Shown here in pieces: positions 50,805 through 60,063 of a stretch of DNA of 64,000 nt; the stretch's first letter is position 1, and each line of letters begins with the position of its first letter. This DNA comes from an uncultured Vampirovibrio sp. (GTDB taxonomy: Bacteria > Cyanobacteriota > Vampirovibrionia > Gastranaerophilales > Gastranaerophilaceae), in NCBI GenBank assembly GCA_910577635.1, contig CAJTNR010000007.1, forward strand, positions 20,485 to 84,484, in the 5' to 3' direction. Made by a program: the position numbers and the translations under genes. The notes under the pieces were generated by a model. That model saw only the letters and a program-made list of their open reading frames with translations, searched no databases and had not been told where the DNA came from.

Positions 50805-51906
50805 TAATTATCTCCCTTACAATTTCTTTTTTCTTTGAATCAATACTAAGTCCAATTTGGGTTTTGTAAAAATCTAAAAAATGATTATAAATTGTTTTTT
50901 CTTTTGTGTAATCGTTTTTTAAAGTAAAACCTTTTTGTCTTGTATATTCATTATCAAATTCAAGAATCATGATATTAGGATAAATTGCAGATAGTGTTTT
51001 TTTAGCATCAAATAAATTATTATCAAGTAAGATAAAATGAATATAGTCATCAACTTTGATTTTTGAATAAAATTTTTCATCCAAAAACTGGTCTAAATAC
51101 CCTCTGTATCGGACTAAGTCGTGTTTTGGGATAATATCTTTATAGCTCAATTTCAGATTTTTATCCTTATCGAATTCAAAAATTGTAAATTTTTTCTTTT
51201 GATTAATTTCACTAAAAGAATACTTAAGAATTGACCCAGAATAGCGGATTTTATCCAATCCCGCTTTTTGAGGACAATGCAGGTGCCCCAGTGCAACATA
51301 ATCAAATTTTTCAAAGAGTCCGTAATCAACTGAATCAACTCCTCCGACGCTTTTTTGCTCGCTATCTGATAGTATTATTCCTTTGGTTGATACAAACTGA
51401 TGAGAAAGAAGAATATTGATTTTTTTTCTATCAATTGTTATTGAATCAAGAACCTTTTTAATTGCAGCATTATAGTCATTAGAATCAAGATTGGGATAAT
51501 AGTTTTTTATAATCATAGGATTTAAATAAGGCATTAAATGAATGCAAATATCATTATCAACTTGAATTGATTGAATTTTTCCTTCAAAATTATCTGAAAT
51601 GAAGATATTAGCTTTTTTTAGAAGCGGATTAAGATAAGAAAGTCTTTGAGAGTTATCGTGGTTGCCTGAGATTATAAAAATATTCGTTTTTGTATCATTC
51701 AGCCTTTTTAAAAAATCTCCGAATAATTCTAAAGCTTGCGTGTTAGGAATGGATTTATCAAAAATATCACCTGAAATCAGCACTGTATCAATTTCTTCAT
51801 TAACTAAATCAACAATTTGTTCAATAACAAACTTTTGATCATCAATCATTGATATATCATTAACTCTTTTTCCTAAGTGCAAATCCGCTAAGTGAAGAAA
51901 TTTCAT
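50791..51906 (-). CDS. sbcD: Exonuclease subunit SbcD
   Basis: Mn-dependent nuclease subunit (Mre11-like). Seen: HLADLHLGKRV at the N-terminus (metal-binding D-x-H), LISGDIFDKSIP, FIISGNHDNSQRL (GNHD), LLSHQFVST and YVALGHLHCPQ (GHxH). Length of 371 aa is close to E. coli SbcD (400). Overlaps sbcC by 14 bp, so the pair forms an operon. Start at 51906, with weak ribosome site. Confidence 0.95.
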   Translation of the reverse strand: MKFLHLADLHLGKRVNDISMIDDQKFVIEQIVDLVNEEIDTVLISGDIFDKSIPNTQALELFGDFLKRLNDTKTNIFIISGNHDNSQRLSYLNPLLKKANIFISDNFEGKIQSIQVDNDICIHLMPYLNPMIIKNYYPNLDSNDYNAAIKKVLDSITIDRKKINILLSHQFVSTKGIILSDSEQKSVGGVDSVDYGLFEKFDYVALGHLHCPQKAGLDKIRYSGSILKYSFSEINQKKKFTIFEFDKDKNLKLSYKDIIPKHDLVRYRGYLDQFLDEKFYSKIKVDDYIHFILLDNNLFDAKKTLSAIYPNIMILEFDNEYTRQKGFTLKNDYTKEKTIYNHFLDFYKTQIGLSIDSKKKEIVREIINASS

Positions 51907-52044
51907 AATCTTATTAAAACATTAAAATATTAACTAAATTGTAAAGAATTATTAATATTAGTATAAAAATTCTAAGTTTTGCTGAAAAAAATCCGATAAC
52001 TATTAAAGTTGACAATAAAGGAATAATAATTAAGGAAATTGTGT

Positions 52045-52548
52045 ATGAGTGTTAATTCAATTAATATTTCAATGGGAGCTTCATATGGAGCCTATAATCA
52101 AAGATTAACTCAAGAAACAAAAAACAAGTTAATCGAACTTGGCATACCATTTGATAACACTATTTCAGAACAACAAGGCCAGAATCTTATAAAAAACGCA
52201 CAAAAGAGTGCCAATTCGAACAATAACACCAAAAAAGACGACAATCAATCAAAGAATGACTTGTTTGATCAAGCAAAAGCACTAGCACAAAAACTGGGTA
52301 TTAATGTTAATAAAGAAGCAGACTTTAATTCTCTTATAAAAATAATTGAATCAATAATCACTCAAAAACTTGAAGCTAATAAAAACAATGAAACTGCACT
52401 TAAAGAGCTTCAAAATTTAAGTCAGGAACTTGCATCAATTCAAGCAGAAGCAAACGGATCAAGCGGTTATAACAATACAAATCAAGTTCTTATGACAAGT
52501 CTTGAGCTGTTGGGTCAATATAATAAAAATTTTTTAAAAAAAGTATAA
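52045..52548 (+). CDS. Small helical protein with N/Q-rich linker (167 aa)
   Basis: Starts MSVNSINISMGASYGAYNQR; the ATG at 52045 lies 8 nt after AAGGA and is preferred to the TTG at 52039. The first 60 residues are mostly helical (TQETKNKLIELGIPFDN), then comes an N/K/D-rich linker (SANSNNNTKKDDNQSKND), then an amphipathic helix-rich second half. No signal peptide or known domain. The last 15 bp overlap the convergent barrel gene. Function unknown. Confidence 0.7.
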   Translation: MSVNSINISMGASYGAYNQRLTQETKNKLIELGIPFDNTISEQQGQNLIKNAQKSANSNNNTKKDDNQSKNDLFDQAKALAQKLGINVNKEADFNSLIKIIESIITQKLEANKNNETALKELQNLSQELASIQAEANGSSGYNNTNQVLMTSLELLGQYNKNFLKKV

Positions 52549-53226
52549 ATTAGTGGAAAAATTAATACTTTCACTATGAGCTCCATTATTGTTTCTGGTT
52601 ATACCAGCGTAAACTCCAAAATCCATTACTTTGGATTTAAAAGGCGAAATATTCAACCCAATGTCATGGTCAGTTGAATAACTCTGAATATTAACTTTAT
52701 TATGAAAGCTAAGGGATAATATATCGTTAATATAAATGCTTGGAGTAAAGTAGAGTTTTCTTGATGTCGGGTTCTGGTCAATTCCTCGGTAGTTTGTTTC
52801 AAGGCCGCCTGCAAAACCAAGACTTTTATAAGGATGGTACTCAGCTCCCATTAGAATCTTGTAATCGTTGCTATTATACTTATTTCTGGTTTTAGAAGTA
52901 TTCTGAACAAAACTGAAAGAATCATTAACAGGAATAATAGTTTTAGAATCAACTTTTTTAAAGCTTTCCTTATAAGGATTAACATTAGAATCATTCTCAA
53001 CTCTAAGTTTAAAAGGTTCTAAGTCAACTGCACTTACTTGATCAATTTCAAGTTCTATTGGTTTTTCTTTCTTTTTTTCTTTATTATCCTGCGCGCATTC
53101 AATCAGATAGTCAAAGTATGCTTCTGAGTACAAATAATCGTTTTTGTATGCTTCTTTTTGACTTCCAATACCAATATTACAAGTCATTACAAAAAAAAGT
53201 ATTAAAATTAAGCTGATTTTTTTCAT
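52534..53226 (-). CDS. Putative outer-membrane beta-barrel protein (230 aa)
   Basis: Signal peptide MKKISLILILFFVMTCNIGI, cleaved near residue 20 or at C16 (a lipobox-like TCNIG is doubtful). The C-terminal half alternates hydrophobic and polar residues with many aromatics (LYFTPSIYINDILSLSFHNK) and ends NFSTNLYFF, the terminal phenylalanine being the usual BAM signal of outer-membrane barrels. The N-terminal half is polar. Small barrel or plug-type protein; partner unknown. Converges with the gene at 52045. Confidence 0.7.
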   Translation of the reverse strand: MKKISLILILFFVMTCNIGIGSQKEAYKNDYLYSEAYFDYLIECAQDNKEKKKEKPIELEIDQVSAVDLEPFKLRVENDSNVNPYKESFKKVDSKTIIPVNDSFSFVQNTSKTRNKYNSNDYKILMGAEYHPYKSLGFAGGLETNYRGIDQNPTSRKLYFTPSIYINDILSLSFHNKVNIQSYSTDHDIGLNISPFKSKVMDFGVYAGITRNNNGAHSESINFSTNLYFF

Positions 53227-53265
53227 AGGAATAATATTATAGTTTTAAAATTATATTTTTTCAAT

Positions 53266-54261
53266 TTAATTAGAATATGATTTTATAATTTGTTCAAGTT
53301 TTTCTATTGCAAGATTAGAATCTATTGTTTTTTTAGCTAATTCAATCCCATCAATTATTGAAGGAGCTTTTTTTGCAATATAAAGAGCCATAGCACTATT
53401 AAGTACAATAGCACAATAAGAAGCGTTTTTAGTTTTGTTCTCAAACACATCTTTAATTATAAGAGCGCTGTGAGAAATATTGTCACATTTAATTTCATCA
53501 ATTGAATGGTTCTTAAACCCTAAAAGTTCAGGGGTTAGTGTATAAGTAAAAATTTTATCCTTCCAGGCTTCTGCTACATATGTTTCAGATTCAAGTGAAA
53601 TATAAGGAAAATTATTTTTTGCACTCATAACTAAACTATTTGAGTTTTTAAGCTTTAAACAAAGAAGTGCAATTTTTTCAACTAACTCCCCTCTATTTAC
53701 TCCTATAACCTGATTTTTAGCTCCGTATGGATTAAGAAATTTGTCAATTATAGAAAAAATATTATCAAAAGTCAGGTTCTTATCAACAATGGAACTATAT
53801 TTATAATACGGCTCATTCTTATCCAGTAAAAAATAGCCAAAACAAAGTCTTTCAAAGTTATTAAGAGTTTTATTGAAAAAATTTTCACTAAAAAAACTTA
53901 AAGTTTGGAATGCTTTATCCATATTAAATGAATACTTAAGCACCCCTAAGTTATTAGCAGAACAAATTATATCAACAGCAAAAGAAATATCAATTATAGA
54001 GCTATCCTCATTCATTGTGATATTCTCAATTAAATTATCACAAGAATAAGGAAGATTAATTTTTTTTACAAAACCTCTTGATGCATCAATTGAATAAAAA
54101 AGTTCTTCCAATGTTTCAGGTTTTGTTTTAAGAGCAGTAAGGAAAGAAGAGGTTTGAATCGGAGTTGCGATTCCTGATAAAATTTCCTCAAAAACTTCAT
54201 AGATAATAGTAGATTCAAGGTCATTTTTACTCAATAGTTTGTTAATTGCAGAATTTATCAT
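53266..54261 (-). CDS. Divergent TrpD-like (anthranilate phosphoribosyltransferase-fold) protein (331 aa)
   Basis: Overall layout matches the phosphoribosyltransferase of tryptophan synthesis: ESTIIYEVFEEILSGIATPI and TSSFLTALKTKPETLEELF at the N-terminus, NPYGAKNQVIGVNRGELVEK in the middle (PA-x-x-QV-G-V), and AIVLNSAMALYIAKKAPSII plus DGIELAKKTIDSNLAIEKL at the end. The glycine-rich GTGGDG loop that binds PRPP is absent; the equivalent region reads EDSSIIDISFAVDI. It is therefore probably not an active TrpD and may bind another ligand. No other trp gene is nearby. Confidence 0.7.
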   Translation of the reverse strand: MINSAINKLLSKNDLESTIIYEVFEEILSGIATPIQTSSFLTALKTKPETLEELFYSIDASRGFVKKINLPYSCDNLIENITMNEDSSIIDISFAVDIICSANNLGVLKYSFNMDKAFQTLSFFSENFFNKTLNNFERLCFGYFLLDKNEPYYKYSSIVDKNLTFDNIFSIIDKFLNPYGAKNQVIGVNRGELVEKIALLCLKLKNSNSLVMSAKNNFPYISLESETYVAEAWKDKIFTYTLTPELLGFKNHSIDEIKCDNISHSALIIKDVFENKTKNASYCAIVLNSAMALYIAKKAPSIIDGIELAKKTIDSNLAIEKLEQIIKSYSN

Positions 54262-54372
54262 AAAATAATATTAACATAATATTATTTTTTTTAATATATT
54301 TGCTTGCAAAATAAATATGTTTATAGTTTGATAGAATTAAGACAGTACTATAACAAAAAGGAATTTAACAAA

Positions 54373-54726
54373 GTGGTTAAAATCAGACTTAAAAGACTGG
54401 GTTATAAAAAGAATCCGAGCTACAGAATAATTGCAATAGACAGCCGTTGTAAAAGAGAAGGCGCTCCTATTGAAGAATTGGGTTTTTATAATCCTAAAAC
54501 AAAAGAAATGAAATTGAACGTTGAAAGAGTTCGTGCAAGACTTTCACAAGGTGCGCAGGCAACCGAAACTGTTATGTATTTAATCAACAACTCAAACGAA
54601 GACGGCACTTTGAACTACAAAAAACCTGAAACCAAAAAGCTTTCTAAAAAAGCGCAAGCTAAACTAGAAGAAGAAAAAGCGCAAGCGGCAGCCCAAGAAG
54701 AAGCGGCAGCTGCAAGCGAGGCATAG
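54373..54726 (+). CDS. rpsP: 30S ribosomal protein S16
   Basis: Small-subunit protein. VKIRLKRLGYKKNPSYRIIA begins the standard S16 sequence, followed by SRCKREGAPIEELGFYNPKT and RLSQGAQATETV. I place the start at the GTG at 54373, which gives the canonical MVKIRLKRLG, instead of upstream codons. AAAAAGGA lies about 10 nt before. The tail is Ala/Glu/Lys-rich (KAQAAAQEEAAAASEA), a common extension. The total is 117 aa. The usual neighbours (rimM, trmD, ffh) are absent. Terminator 17 nt behind. Confidence 0.95.
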   Translation: MVKIRLKRLGYKKNPSYRIIAIDSRCKREGAPIEELGFYNPKTKEMKLNVERVRARLSQGAQATETVMYLINNSNEDGTLNYKKPETKKLSKKAQAKLEEEKAQAAAQEEAAAASEA

Positions 54727-54743
54727 AAGTTTTTAGAACACTC

Positions 54744-54777
54744 AAAGAGCCTCGAAAAAACTCGAGGCTCTTTTTTT
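54744..54777 (+). terminator. Intrinsic terminator of rpsP
   Basis: AAAGAGCCTCGA/TCGAGGCTCTTT stem of 12 bp with a 6 nt loop and a T run. Confidence 0.92.
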
Positions 54778-54805
54778 ATACAAAATATTAAAAGGATTAA
54801 TTATA

Positions 54806-56005
54806 ATGGAAACCACAGAAAATAAAATATCTATTAAACCAGCTGAAAGAATAAGTTCAATGCCTAAGTATATTTTTGCTCAACTGGCAGAACTAAAGCA
54901 GCAAGCAATAGCCAATGGAGTTGATGTAATTGACATGTCAATCGGAAACCCGGATGGCGCAACTCCTGATCCTGTTGTTAAAGTCGCACTTGAAGCTATT
55001 CAAAATCCAATCAATCACGGCTATCCGAATTTTCGAGGAAAACCAGAGTTAAGACAAGCAATCTCTGATTGGATGAAAAAAAGATATTTTGTTGATATTG
55101 ATCCTGATTGCGAAGTTCAGACTTTAATTGGAGAAAAAGAAGGATTAGCAAATATTGCACTAACATACACTAACCCTGGGGATATTAATATCATTCCTGA
55201 TCCTTATTATCCGGTTTTATGCAGGGGCACTTTAATTGCAGGAGGAAAACCCTTCTTTGTTAATTTAAAAGAAGAAAATCGTTTTTTGATTGATTTAAAC
55301 GATATTCCAAGTGATATTGCAAAAAAAGCAAAAATGTTTTTTATTAACTACCCTAACAACCCCACAGGCGCAGTTGCACCTAAGAGTTTTTTAAGGGATG
55401 TTGTCAATTTTTGCAGAGAAAATAATATTCTTCTTATATCTGATCTAGCTTATGGGGAAGTATGTTTTTCCAATTATCGTCCTTATTCAATTTTTAATAT
55501 TGAAGGAGCTAAGGATATTGCAATGGAGTTTCATTCTTTTACAAAAACCTTTAATATGGCAGGCTGGAGGTGCGGTTTTGCAGTTGGCAAAAAAGAATTT
55601 ATCTCTAATTTATACTCAATGAAGTCCAATATTGACTATGGAACTTCAACAATTGTTCAAGACGCTTGCATAGCAGCACTTACAATGCCTCAAGAATATG
55701 TTAAAGGGATTATGGATAAGTATGATGCAAGAAGAGAAATTGTCGCTAAAGGATTTTCAGACCTTGGTTTCTATGCTCCTCGAAGCGATGCTACGATGTA
55801 TTTTTGGATAAAAATTCCATCAAGATTTAACAGCTCAATGGATTTTTGCAAATACGTACTTGATAAAACAGGGGTAATGCTGACTCCAGGAAGTGCTTTT
55901 GGAGAAATGTCCGATGATCACTTTAGAGTCTCTTTAGTGCAGCCAATTCTAAGACTGCAAGAAGTTTTTAAAAGACTAAAAGAAGCAAATATAAGATACG
56001 AATGA
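54806..56005 (+). CDS. Class I/II aminotransferase, LL-diaminopimelate/aspartate-type (399 aa)
   Basis: PLP-dependent aminotransferase of the class I fold. Seen: DMSIGNPDGATPDPV near residue 43 (substrate loop), YPNFRGKPELRQAI, YPNNPTG (N184-G188), ISDLAYG (D213, Y216), and SFTKTFNMAGWRCGF with Schiff-base K247. It is like the aspartate/LL-diaminopimelate aminotransferase group in which cyanobacteria have a DapL for lysine synthesis. Substrate not proven. The next gene overlaps by 4 bp. Confidence 0.82.
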   Translation: METTENKISIKPAERISSMPKYIFAQLAELKQQAIANGVDVIDMSIGNPDGATPDPVVKVALEAIQNPINHGYPNFRGKPELRQAISDWMKKRYFVDIDPDCEVQTLIGEKEGLANIALTYTNPGDINIIPDPYYPVLCRGTLIAGGKPFFVNLKEENRFLIDLNDIPSDIAKKAKMFFINYPNNPTGAVAPKSFLRDVVNFCRENNILLISDLAYGEVCFSNYRPYSIFNIEGAKDIAMEFHSFTKTFNMAGWRCGFAVGKKEFISNLYSMKSNIDYGTSTIVQDACIAALTMPQEYVKGIMDKYDARREIVAKGFSDLGFYAPRSDATMYFWIKIPSRFNSSMDFCKYVLDKTGVMLTPGSAFGEMSDDHFRVSLVQPILRLQEVFKRLKEANIRYE

Positions 56006-57393
56006 TAAAACCAATATTTTTTGCAAATATAAAAAAACAGCCGTTAAGGATAAACTCGGGATTTTTAGCTAAAACAAAACCACTGCAAGTTGATAGTGTT
56101 TTTTTATCCGGCAAAACCGGCAGTCCTAAGTTAAATTTCGTACAAAAATTTTTATTGAATCAAAAAATTAAAAACTCAACTCAAATTCTACAAAACTTTG
56201 AAGAAGGATTTTTTTCAAAAACAAGAAGCCTTAAAGAAGCTATGATATTTGAAAAAAATAAAAAAATATTAGAAAAAATGGCTTCTTTAAGAAATTTATC
56301 AAAGCAGAATAGAATTGATTTTTATAATATTTTAAAACAAGATTTTTTTAATGATGATTTAAGCGAAACTATTCAAGAAAAACTATCAATTGAAGAACTG
56401 TCTTTAATTCAACAAAAAGCCAAAGAAAGATACTTTTCGCAAAAAAATATCAAATCTTTTAATTTATTAGATTTTAATGACAGTTTAGCACCTGTGGACA
56501 AAAATTCTGAATTCAGAAATAAAAAAGTAATTTTAAGTATTATCAAAAAACAAAATCCTGAATTGCTATCGATTTTTGAACATGGCGAAAAAATAACTCT
56601 TGATAACAGCTTAATTAGAACATATTCAAAAGAAGGAGAGTTCTATGACCTTCCTTATAAATTTGCAATTGGTATTAATAATCAAAAACAAACAAAGGGA
56701 AATTCATACATTAAAGAAACTATTCCTGAAATTTTTAAAGGAATTAAAGAAACAGAACTTTTTTCATCATTGGATGCACTTTCTTTTATCTTAAGAAAAG
56801 AAGGTTGTCTAGAGCAAGATTCTGCTATTAGATTCAAAATTGCAAATATCGGCTACAGTGCTGATTTTATTAAAACCGGAGCAGAAAAAAGCGTTTATAG
56901 AATTAATAAAGAAGATGATTGTTCAAGTGTTATTATAAAAATTTATAATCATCCTAATGCGATAGGCTCAAGCGATATTTTTGGAAATATTGCAATTGAA
57001 AGAGAAGCAACAAGAGCAAAATGTTCAGACATTGCAAAATTTTTCTTTGCCAATCCCTTAAATGAAAGCTTTCAATCGAAAAACAATGAAATTTTTCAAA
57101 AGGGTTCCTGGGAAATTGTCGAAGATGTTAGCAGTAAAAATTGTTGTCATTCACTAAATAATTTTTTACATTGGCTCGCTGATAAGGGTTTGTGGTGTTA
57201 TGATATTAAAAAAGAAAATAATAAAAACGGGTTCTTTATTGATTTTGGCTTTATTGCACCTTGCAATATGGATGATGCAATAAAAAGACAGACACTGAAT
57301 GCAAGAAGAAACATACACATTAACAAGCTTTTTGAAAGCTATAAAAACGGCAAAACAACAACTGAAATTTTTGAAGAACTGCAAAAAGTTTAA
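56002..57393 (+). CDS. Kinase-like protein 3 with complete catalytic motifs (463 aa)
   Basis: The first 280 residues are unknown and lack a signal peptide; they hold KLNFVQKF, similar to other leader motifs. Residues 285-440 have the motifs of a eukaryote-like protein kinase: loop FIKTGAEKSVYRI, VAIK-like lysine K313 in VIIKIY, acidic helix-C residue in AIEREA (E333/E335), catalytic loop CYDIKKENN (D401, N406), and IDFGF (D414-G416). All expected catalytic residues are present. The N-terminal region is not a known domain. Translation coupled to the aminotransferase by the ATGA overlap. Substrate unknown. Confidence 0.7.
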   Translation: MIKPIFFANIKKQPLRINSGFLAKTKPLQVDSVFLSGKTGSPKLNFVQKFLLNQKIKNSTQILQNFEEGFFSKTRSLKEAMIFEKNKKILEKMASLRNLSKQNRIDFYNILKQDFFNDDLSETIQEKLSIEELSLIQQKAKERYFSQKNIKSFNLLDFNDSLAPVDKNSEFRNKKVILSIIKKQNPELLSIFEHGEKITLDNSLIRTYSKEGEFYDLPYKFAIGINNQKQTKGNSYIKETIPEIFKGIKETELFSSLDALSFILRKEGCLEQDSAIRFKIANIGYSADFIKTGAEKSVYRINKEDDCSSVIIKIYNHPNAIGSSDIFGNIAIEREATRAKCSDIAKFFFANPLNESFQSKNNEIFQKGSWEIVEDVSSKNCCHSLNNFLHWLADKGLWCYDIKKENNKNGFFIDFGFIAPCNMDDAIKRQTLNARRNIHINKLFESYKNGKTTTEIFEELQKV

Positions 57394-57396
57394 GCT

Positions 57397-57837
57397 TCAC
57401 TCTAAATATTCACTGAATTTTTTATTAATATCAAAATAATAGCCGCATTCCTTAAGGGGTTTAAGTCCTCCATATATTAACTCAGGCATGATATTAGGAT
57501 AATCCCTGCAATAAATTGGGCGAATAGGATAAATTAAACATTTGTTATTTTTAGATAGAAATTTGCATTCAAAAGTCAGAGCTCCATCTCTAAAATGCGC
57601 TTCATCTTTAATTATGCCTGAAATTCTAAAGTGTCTGTAACATTTGTACTTTTTTTGCATTTTTTCAAAAAGCGCTCTATCTTTAACATAGCCTTCTTTT
57701 GTTGAAAAAAGAATATTTTTGCAGCAATAGCCGCATTTTTTGCATTTACCTTTAAGAACATACTTAGAGGAAAAAAGTTTGTTTTTTATATCAAGAAAAA
57801 TATCTTCGAAAAAAATTTTAATATCTTTAATCATCAA
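57397..57837 (-). CDS. YkgJ-family cysteine-cluster protein (146 aa)
   Basis: Seen: KGKCKKCGYCCKNILF (CxxCxxCC) near residue 30 and ECKFLSKNNKCLIYPIRPIYCRDYP in the C-terminal part. This is the eight-cysteine pattern of the YkgJ/UPF0153 family, a predicted zinc or iron-sulfur site. Biochemical role unknown. Overlaps the secreted protein gene by 11 bp and is the last gene of a three-gene run with the TPR gene. Confidence 0.82.
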   Translation of the reverse strand: MMIKDIKIFFEDIFLDIKNKLFSSKYVLKGKCKKCGYCCKNILFSTKEGYVKDRALFEKMQKKYKCYRHFRISGIIKDEAHFRDGALTFECKFLSKNNKCLIYPIRPIYCRDYPNIMPELIYGGLKPLKECGYYFDINKKFSEYLE

Positions 57838-58249
57838 TCACCCGAAACTCATCTATTGCCAGCCATTGATGAAGATTTGTTATATCAAATACCTGAATAT
57901 AGTACTTGCCTTTTGAAGCTAGAACAAAATAATCAGTATAGGAATATTTATCATTTACTTTTTTTGTTAAGTTTCTAATTCTTGTATATCCTCCAATATG
58001 AGCGTTATCATCTTGTTTTATAATTTGATATTTAATATAGTCAGATTTAAAACCCTTTGGATTATAAATTGTAAAATAAATTCTTGAGTTGACAGCAAAA
58101 ATATTGTGACTTGTAATTGTATTATTATACGCTTCAACAACCGTCGGATCATAAGAAGACATAATAATCACAGGTTTATTTTGTTTTTTTGCATAAGCTG
58201 CAATTGAAACCAGTATAGATAATAATATTGTTAATAAAACTTTTCTCAT
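57827..58249 (-). CDS. Small secreted protein (140 aa)
   Basis: Signal peptide MRKVLLTILLSILVSIAAYA with likely cleavage after AYA. The mature part has many beta-strand-like stretches (IYFTIYNPKGFKSDYIKYQI, GKYYIQVFDITNLHQWLAID). No family known. Its 4 bp overlap with the TPR gene upstream and 11 bp overlap with the YkgJ gene downstream indicate an operon, so the secreted protein may act with the periplasmic TPR protein. Function unknown. Confidence 0.7.
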   Translation of the reverse strand: MRKVLLTILLSILVSIAAYAKKQNKPVIIMSSYDPTVVEAYNNTITSHNIFAVNSRIYFTIYNPKGFKSDYIKYQIIKQDDNAHIGGYTRIRNLTKKVNDKYSYTDYFVLASKGKYYIQVFDITNLHQWLAIDEFRVIDD

Positions 58250-60063
58250 TGAACCAGTTTATCATACAAAGTCTTAACTTTAATTTGAACTTGAGATTTT
58301 AAGTTAACATCATCTGTTGATTCAATAAATCTTTCATAAGCAAAAATTGCATCTTTATAGTTATCCATAACATCATAGATTAAACCTTGAAGATAAAAGT
58401 AGTCCGGTTCATTAACATTTAAGCTGATTGCTTTGCTTATATTTTCAGCAGCTTTTTCGTATTGCTTAAGTTCATATTTTATTAAAGATTTATTATAATA
58501 AAGCTTATCATCATTCTTATCAATTTCAATTGCTTTATCAATAGCGGCATCTGCGCTTTCGTAGTCTTTTAGTGCAAGCAGAGCTTGAATGTAACCGTTT
58601 AATAGCTCAATATTGGTATTATCCAGTGAAACCGCCTGTTCAAAGTAGTTTCTGGCATAAGTGTTCATTCCAAGAGCCAAAGAAGTATATCCAAGACCGC
58701 TATAAACCCTTGAATCATTATGAGAAGAACTCGAAAGCTCTAAAAACAATGTTCTGGCTTTTTTGACATCTCCTTTTTGCGCATAATCCTGCGCCATTTT
58801 AAGTTGATTTTCAAAAATATCATTTTTTATATCAGTCTGATAAATCCTGTTTTTGGATAACTCGGATTCATCCACCTTAAGAAGCTGATTATAGAGTGTT
58901 GAAGCTTCTTGATATTCATTAAGATTCGATTTAACTACAGCTTTATTATACAAAGCAACATAGTTATTTTTATTGTTGAGCAGAAGCTCATCATAATTTT
59001 TTAAAGCTTCTTTAAAGTTTGCATTATTCTGATAGCTTCTTGCAAGTTCGAGTTTCAAAAACTCATCATTAGGTTTTTCCTTAAGAGCTCTTTCCAAGAC
59101 ACTAATTGCGCTTTTGTAATCCTCGTTTTTAGTATACAAATTAGCCAGATTAGTATATGCACTGATATAGGATGGATAATGTTCTATAAAAATTTTGTAT
59201 TGTTCTATAGCTTTTTTATCCAAGTTCTTTTTTGTTAACAAAACTCCATAATCAAAACGAATTGAATGTAAATCGCTGTCTAATTCAAGCGCTCTTTGAA
59301 AAGACACTAAAGCTTCATCCAGTCTGTTTTGTTTCATTTGGGCAATTCCAAGATTACCATAGCTCATTGCATCATTTTTATTTATGCCGACAGCGCTTTT
59401 AAAAGCGATTTCAGCTTTTGGATAGTCGCCTTTTCTCAAAAGCGCAAGACCATAATTAGAATAATCCTTAAAATCCTTAGGATTTGATCTAAGAGCAAGA
59501 GCAAAGTATTGTATTGCACTGTCATAGTCTTTTTCATCCATATAAATATTTGCTATTGCACATTTTCCTTCAATATTATCCGGATATGCATCTAAAAACT
59601 GCCCATAAGCTTCAATTGCTCCTTTGGAATCATTGAGAAGAGCTTTAGCGTTTGCAATATTTGTATAATTATACTTATATTCAGGCATGATAAATTGAGC
59701 TTTATCATATTGTGCAAGTGCATTTTTATAATCATATTTCTGCATATATAAATTGCCAAGGCTGATGTATAAAAAACCATCCTGAGGTCTTATTGATATT
59801 GCTTTTTGATAGGCAGATATGGCTTCATCATATTTACCCATGTTCTGATATAAACCAGCAAGTTTTATATTCAAAACTGCATCATCAGGAGAATATTGCA
59901 GTGCTTTTTGAATATGACTTAGCGCTTGCGGGAGATTTCCCTCTTGTTCCTGTAATAGTGCGCTATTATAAAGCTTATTAGACTGAGGGTTCATTTTTGC
60001 GAAAGAAACCTGAGCTGCCAAACTAAAACAAATTAAACCGTAAACTAAAAATTTCTTTTTCAT
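58246..60063 (-). CDS. Periplasmic TPR-repeat protein 1 (605 aa)
   Basis: Signal peptide MKKKFLVYGLICFSLAAQVSFAK, then at least a dozen TPR repeats over the whole chain (for example YDEAISAYQKAISIRPQDGF, KDYDSAIQYFALALRSNPKD, LDEALVSFQRALELDSDLHS). A scaffold for protein-protein contacts, probably periplasmic. I use the ATG at 60063, which gives a proper signal peptide, instead of 60099. TAATAT lies 5 nt before it with no ribosome site. First gene of the run with the secreted protein and YkgJ. Confidence 0.85.
   Translation of the reverse strand: MKKKFLVYGLICFSLAAQVSFAKMNPQSNKLYNSALLQEQEGNLPQALSHIQKALQYSPDDAVLNIKLAGLYQNMGKYDEAISAYQKAISIRPQDGFLYISLGNLYMQKYDYKNALAQYDKAQFIMPEYKYNYTNIANAKALLNDSKGAIEAYGQFLDAYPDNIEGKCAIANIYMDEKDYDSAIQYFALALRSNPKDFKDYSNYGLALLRKGDYPKAEIAFKSAVGINKNDAMSYGNLGIAQMKQNRLDEALVSFQRALELDSDLHSIRFDYGVLLTKKNLDKKAIEQYKIFIEHYPSYISAYTNLANLYTKNEDYKSAISVLERALKEKPNDEFLKLELARSYQNNANFKEALKNYDELLLNNKNNYVALYNKAVVKSNLNEYQEASTLYNQLLKVDESELSKNRIYQTDIKNDIFENQLKMAQDYAQKGDVKKARTLFLELSSSSHNDSRVYSGLGYTSLALGMNTYARNYFEQAVSLDNTNIELLNGYIQALLALKDYESADAAIDKAIEIDKNDDKLYYNKSLIKYELKQYEKAAENISKAISLNVNEPDYFYLQGLIYDVMDNYKDAIFAYERFIESTDDVNLKSQVQIKVKTLYDKLVQ

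Noticed and set aside
52534..53226. Lipoprotein signal (TCNIG) in the barrel protein
   Set aside because: The residues before C16 (VMT) do not fit the L-[AS]-[GA]-C lipobox well and the C-terminal barrel signal argues for an integral outer-membrane protein.
54304..54372. Extended S16 start at 54304
   Set aside because: The extra 23 residues are not part of S16; the GTG at 54373 gives the canonical MVKIRLKRLG start.
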